Below are positions 58,741 through 64,000 of a stretch of DNA of 64,000 nt, piece by piece (position 1 is the first letter of the stretch; each line of letters opens with the position of its first letter). A program made the position numbers and the translations under genes. This stretch comes from Dimorphilus gyrociliatus (Eukaryota > Annelida > Polychaeta > Dinophilidae), in contig CAJFCJ010000003.1 of assembly GCA_904063045.1 (NCBI GenBank), positions 186,001 to 250,000 on the forward strand, written 5' to 3'. The notes below the pieces were generated by a model that saw only the letters and a program-made list of their open reading frames with translations, was not told where the DNA came from and made no database searches.

Positions 58741-60005
58741 TCGGCTGAAATGTATATACAATGCTCGCTATCGAATTATTCAATTGTTTTTTCGTTATCT
58801 TTATAGAACAAATGCTACGATTTTTAATAGCGTTTCCCTTTTGACTAGGCTATGTGATGATTGGGAATTACCCGCATCTGTCTAAATGCTAAGGAAGCAT
58901 GACCATAGCTCATGTTGTGTCAATTCACAATTTAAAACTGCCTTTTATTTCCTTATATAAAGTCGTTAAGGCGTAGTCGGATGACATTTAAGAGTCATAA
59001 AAAATAGCAACTAAATTTTTATCAACAGAGTTTGATCTCTGAAATTTAATTTGATCCTTCTATTCAAAATCTATTCTTTCTCTCAGCTTTATTTCTCCTT
59101 TTTCATCTTTCTCTCTTCTTCTTTCTATATTTATCAATTCTCGTTTTAATTTACGTTTAGGCGTTAAGAAAATCACATTCACCTTTAGCTAATATTTTTG
59201 AACGGATATCGACGCCTTTAAACCGGGCCGTCTATTAATATTTTTGTATAAACAGATAATATTTTTCTAAGAAATTCGAACTGCAAAAATAAAATAAACC
59301 CAAACCTATAAGGAGGGTTAAAATAACTATTACGTTATTTAATTATAGGCTGACAAAAAATAAATGATATACAAGGTGTTTTGTGTTTATTGTATGCGTA
59401 TTGTTGAAAAACTGATCAGAAGGGTAAGTGGATAATGTGTAGCGTCTTTTTTTTTTCTCTCTCTCTCTCTCTCTCGCTCTCTTTAGCGTTCATTCATGTT
59501 TGACTTTAAGCGTTTAACGTTCGATCGCCTACGAGTGTCGTATAAGCGTTGCGGGAAAAATCGAAAGAAAAGCCGTTTTAAAAGAAAGGGAAAACTCAAA
59601 AATTGCCTTCGGCACTCCCGTTTTACCTCCTTCCATAAATTTTTAACCAAAATAGCCTACGCATTCAAGGAGGCTCTTATTCTCGGCTTAACGCCGCCCC
59701 ACAATCGAATAAGGCCGAATTATGAAAAGGAAGCCATTTTTCAAAACGTGACATTTATACAGACGGGTAAAAATACCCGTTATGAAACTGTTATTCTACT
59801 CCGCCTTATCATTGAAAGATATCTTTCCTGCATTTTTTCACATACCTTTGAGCGACGAGGATAAAGCGATGGGCGCATAGATGAGCAAGATCACAAAATA
59901 TATCTTCATGTCTCTTTTATCCTTAACTTCCTGTTTCTCTCAATTTCTTAATTGGTAAGGGAGAAAAAAGAACAAAACGATAAAAAAGTACTTAGATGAT
60001 AAGAA

Positions 60006-60075
60006 GAATAAAATGAATAAAATGAATAAAAAGAATAAAAAGAATTAAAAGAATTAAAAGAAAGAAAGAAAGAAA
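60006..60075. repeat. 9-bp tandem array with paired variants, then (GAAA)4
   Basis: Six 9-bp units in order: GAATAAAAT twice, GAATAAAAA twice, GAATTAAAA twice, then four GAAA units. Each variant occurs as an adjacent pair. Confidence 0.93.
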
Positions 60076-60532
60076 TCTGGAGAAGAAAAGAAGCTATTTG
60101 TACTAGATTTTTCTAGATTAGGTACGACAGATAGGATAGAAAGTTGTATGGTTTTTATTTTTAATAAATGCTAGCTTAAGAACCTATCATTTTGAATACT
60201 TACTCGTAAACTGCCAGATGTTGCTTTTTAACTATCCAGGGGTATTAGTCAATTTATGGTTAAGCATAAGCCTTGTAAATAATCCGTATATTTTGTTGTA
60301 GTAGTTTTAAGTATCAGTTTGCTTTCTTTCTCTCGTCTTTTCTTCCTTCCTTCCTTCGTTCTTCCTCAATTATTATTTATATATTCAAAAATCTTATTCA
60401 ATTTTGAAGTATTCAAACTTTTTTCTCTCTCTGTTTAGCAGGTAAAAAAAAAAGTTTCCGTTCGGATAAAATTTCAACCGTCCTGACCGGCTAGAGTGTG
60501 CTTTATGGCGAATGGACACGGATAGATAGCTG

Positions 60533-60545
60533 CTAGGGGGCGCTG
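60533..60545 (+). promoter_or_regulatory. CTCF-like core CTAGGGGGCGCTG
   Basis: Matches the conserved bilaterian CTCF core (AG-R-K-GGC-R-S form, here AGGGGGCGC) in AT-rich DNA. A motif match alone does not show binding. Confidence 0.35.
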
Positions 60546-63500
60546 CTTAGCCGACTCTTTTTCGATTGATTCGAACCGATTGGCAGAGGATTATAGCTAC
60601 ACTTTCTAGAGGAATTTTTGTTCTAAAAGAGAATTATTATTATTATATATATTTATATAAATATAATAGAAATAGAAGGAAATCTATAAATTCATAGATA
60701 ACTAAGGGAGAAGAAAGATTAACTACGCGTATTTATTTGCATTCAAGAATATTTGCGGTTTTCTTTCTCTCTTTCGCCGATATAAGGATTGACCAGCATA
60801 TTTCAATTTTGCATAATTAGACATTTACCTTTCTACTAATTTTAAATAAATAATACTAGAAAAATAAGGGTAAACCATAGAAATAATCTATTCATAGCTT
60901 ATATATACTTAATACTATACATATTCCCTATGCGGTATTTATTAACACTACAATTTATATCTAGTTCTTTTATTACGATTTCTAATTAAAAGTAAGAGAA
61001 AAAGAAATTACATAAAGAATTAAATAAATCTGGAAATGATTAATAATTAAGGCAAAAAAGTTTTTTTCCATTAGCATCCAACCCCTTAGCACGTGTCACA
61101 ATATTTGTTCAAAAGAGAAAGAATTCTTTTCAAAGGTCACGTGATCATTGACAAATATTCTAATGACCGCTGCCCTGCTGAGTTGATGCTCCCAATTTTA
61201 AGCCAACCGTTGACCCCCCCACTGTCCAAGTTAATTCACATGTTTATGTATAATTGTATAGGTAATAATATCTACTATTTAGGCCTAGAGCGAATCAATA
61301 ATTACATATATATTTATTTAGTTGGTAAATGTCTATGCAAGCAGAATGAAAAAGGTAAAAAAATAGATCGAATAGTATTGTTCATAATAATAATTTCAGG
61401 ATATTTCTATAGAAAAGTAGTTAATTTATGATATTGTAAGTCTTGGATATTTTATCTCGGTGTAACTATCGGTACTACTAAGCCTATTTACCTATCCGCT
61501 ATATTAGATATATAGAGAGTATACAATTTGTATCCAATAACTTTTAGAAGAGCTACGAGGTCTACTTTTTAAATTCCGTTCAAATCAAAGTATAGGTGAC
61601 CTTTCATTCGAGTTTGATTATACAGTACTATATTTATTTATAAATATATATTTTATATATACACTATATAAAGTATTCAATCAGTTTGATCCCAAAGATA
61701 AGATTAATCGCTTCGCAACAATTAAAAATACAAAGATAATTAATAAGTAGGAAAAAAAAACAGGTTATTTTTCAAATTAATCTTTATTAGAGTACGAAAA
61801 CTAAACAGGTTTTTTCTTGTTATTTTCAGTATAGTTAAATAGCTTCTAACCAAGTAAATATATTGTATAGATCAAGTAAAAAGCTAATAATTTCATTACA
61901 TACGCAATAATTACTCTATAATAACTAATCCGTAAACATTTTCATCAATTACGTAATCCAACAATTTCAATAATTAAGCAGAGAGTAACAAACGAATTTT
62001 AGTACATTTTTCATAAAATCATATTCATTATTCATTTGTAAAAGAAAAAACAAATTCTCCTCTCATTTGTTCCTACATTTCGTTTGATAAATAAAAAATG
62101 TATCCCTTGTTTTTTTATTAGAACCAAACATTCTAAAAAGAAATGTACCATTCAGGATTATAGAACGTTAATTGTTCTTTTGAGTTCAGTTACCTCTTTT
62201 ATTCAAGTAATATTAGTTTAATAAATACTAACAGTCTAAGCCTTATAAAAACAATAAGCTGTTTTCATTAAACTTTTCCACCTTTTTCTACTGGTTCTTG
62301 TCTTTTATTCATTGTAATCAGTAATAATTGATAAACATCCAATAATTCAAACGACTGGTATTCGTTCAATTCGTCTAACGTTCCGTCGAGTGTAAAAAGA
62401 GAGTATTGCTATGAGAATTGGAAGTTCGTAGTAAAGTTAGCTGAGAAAAACGGTATATATATATAATAGGGAATGATTGTTCGATTAAGGAATGTATGCA
62501 TTCGACTCGATGAAAAGATGAATAAAAGTTAATATGAACAAAAAAGCGGCATTTTCTTCTTTATCTTTTTTGTTTTAAGCTCCTTTTTCATAAATTAATT
62601 GACCGGAAAGAAGAGTTGAAACATGTGGTTATTTCTCTTTTAGGCTATCTTTCAAATGGAATTTTTATGAATATTCATTCATATTTTTACGGTGTAAGAC
62701 AAAAAGCTCGTAATAATTTATATAATAGGATAAAGACGACGTGTATATATTATAGATAAAAGGGTTGTGTTCATGTATACGATATATATATATACATATA
62801 TACAGTATATAGGTGCGTGCCTGGTATGCACAGTAGTACGTACATACAAATATATATATATATATATTTATGGGAACAAATTGTCCTCTAGTTTTTCAGC
62901 AACAATTCAGAATTGTCCAATCGATAGTGTTTTCACCCTCTGTTTATCCAAATAGCCTCACAATAGGATAGAGTATAGATAAACATGGATCACTGATACT
63001 AAAAATGGCACGAATTCATATGAATATTTGAATATTTTTACCCCAAACCTAGATAGACCCAATGTTTAGTTAATTCTTGTATATTGGAAAAAAAAAATGT
63101 CCTCTCTTCAACTCAAATAAAAATTTACTCATCTAGTTTACATTGTAATTAGTTATTTAGTTTGTTTTTCCGTTCAAATTACACGACTTGAACAGAATTC
63201 ATTTCTCTTCTTAGAATATTATTACAATTTTAAATACGCTTTTATTGAATAATGTTCAAGTTACAAATGTTTCTTTTCTATAATAAATTATGTGGGATGA
63301 TTTCTTTCATGTTTTGTCTTTCTCCTTCTTCCTCGCCGTCTTACTCGCTATACTTGAATGATACAGACAGAAGCGACATATTGTACATGTTTACTAGCGC
63401 ACCTACAGCTAAAATTGTTTATTATACAATTCTATACAGTCTAATGAAATAATATCACTTTACAAAAATTACTTTCTTTCTTCTCTTTCGTTGTATTCAT

Positions 63501-64000
63501 TAATAGAAATAAATAAATTGATAAGATTAATATGAATATTCATAAGCCTGTTATTTAGTATATCTAGCATAACTGAAGCTCATATTCTTGACGTGTTAAT
63601 GTAAATATTTTTTGTAATTAGGCCTTCAGCACCTAATCAATATGGATGTGTATGTTTACCTTCGCTATTCAGAGGCATCTGTAATAGACAATTCGTAAAT
63701 GAAAAATGGATCAATTGTGCGTGCTAAGTTGATCCTAGGTAATTTCGACATGTAAAGGAGAAAGCTTGGCAAGTAGCAAATCAAACAACTTGAATGGCAA
63801 TATGGAAAGAGAAGATGATAGGGATATCGTCAGTAGGTAAACAAAGGAGAGAATGAAGGAGTAGATAGATAGGAAGGGAGGGAGGGACAGAAGGAGAGAG
63901 GGGCGGGAGACTACGACAAAGTGAGTGAATAAATAAGTGGGCAAGAGAAGAAGGAATGAAAGAGAGGATTGAATGAGGAAGGAAGTAAGCATGCAGAGAA

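Larger units (their letters stand above)
50160..64000. other. Gene-poor region upstream of the known Ig exons
   Basis: It is either the first intron and promoter of the Ig gene or intergenic DNA. I searched the - strand for a signal-peptide exon ending in phase 1 and found none I could support. Unplaced open frames of 129 codons (51483-51872, -) and 122 codons (59496-59864, +) lie here without recognisable domains. The region has blocks of less repetitive sequence (53860-54900, 57030-57560, 59490-59870), GA, CT and TA arrays, and TCACGTGA at 57245 and 61137. Confidence 0.6.

Noticed and set aside
60560-60600. GGTTCGAATC on the - strand, like a tRNA B box
   Set aside because: No A box, acceptor stem or anticodon arm at the right spacing. 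No other convincing tRNA was found.
1-64000. CRISPR arrays, operons, bacterial promoters and prophage
   Set aside because: The repeats are microsatellites without spacers, and the split, widely spaced genes are eukaryotic.

Overview
This window is nuclear DNA from a bilaterian animal. It is AT-rich and packed with simple repeats (GA/CT, TA, GAAA, GATA and GAC runs), and its genes are split by GT..AG introns. The gene families are animal neuronal and secreted proteins: a histamine-H1-like GPCR, an EAR/EPTP beta-propeller protein, a cholinesterase-like protein and a DPR/ZIG-8-type two-Ig protein. The DPR/ZIG-8 family points to a protostome invertebrate. A spiralian is my best guess, but the sequence does not settle the phylum.

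Layout. From 1 to 8341 I see no gene, only repeats and non-repetitive AT-rich DNA. A two-exon H1-type receptor lies on the + strand (8342-8638 and 16244-17617, 556 aa) across a 7.6 kb intron. From 22280 to 27561 two compact genes lie head to tail on the - strand with introns of 71-175 bp. One is a seven-exon gene for a 439-aa secreted protein with a PAN/apple-like domain and a predicted seven-bladed EAR propeller. The other is a cholinesterase-fold protein of at least 551 aa that has lost its nucleophilic serine, catalytic histidine and oxyanion-hole glycines. From 35461 to 50159 three exons on the - strand encode most of a two-Ig DPR/ZIG-8-like surface protein, split by introns of 4.0 and 10.0 kb; its signal-peptide exon was not found. 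From 50160 to 64000 I see no supported gene.

All four genes belong to families that act at cell surfaces or in the extracellular space, often in nervous systems: amine reception, LGI-like EAR interaction, neuroligin-like dead esterases and DPR-type adhesion. That they work together is inference.

The non-coding DNA has its own signals. The heptamer TAC(A/T)GTA occurs about 46 times, 22 of them inside TATAC(A/T)GTATA in TA-rich tracts, which matches the canonical excision scar of Tc1/mariner transposons. TCACGTGA palindromes are over-represented, and the words TGCAGT and GACGCCT recur together in less repetitive islands. There are also repeated face-to-face oligo-T/oligo-A runs and a 9-bp tandem array whose unit variants come in pairs. 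Counts were made by eye, and expected values assume about 34% each of A and T and 16% each of G and C.
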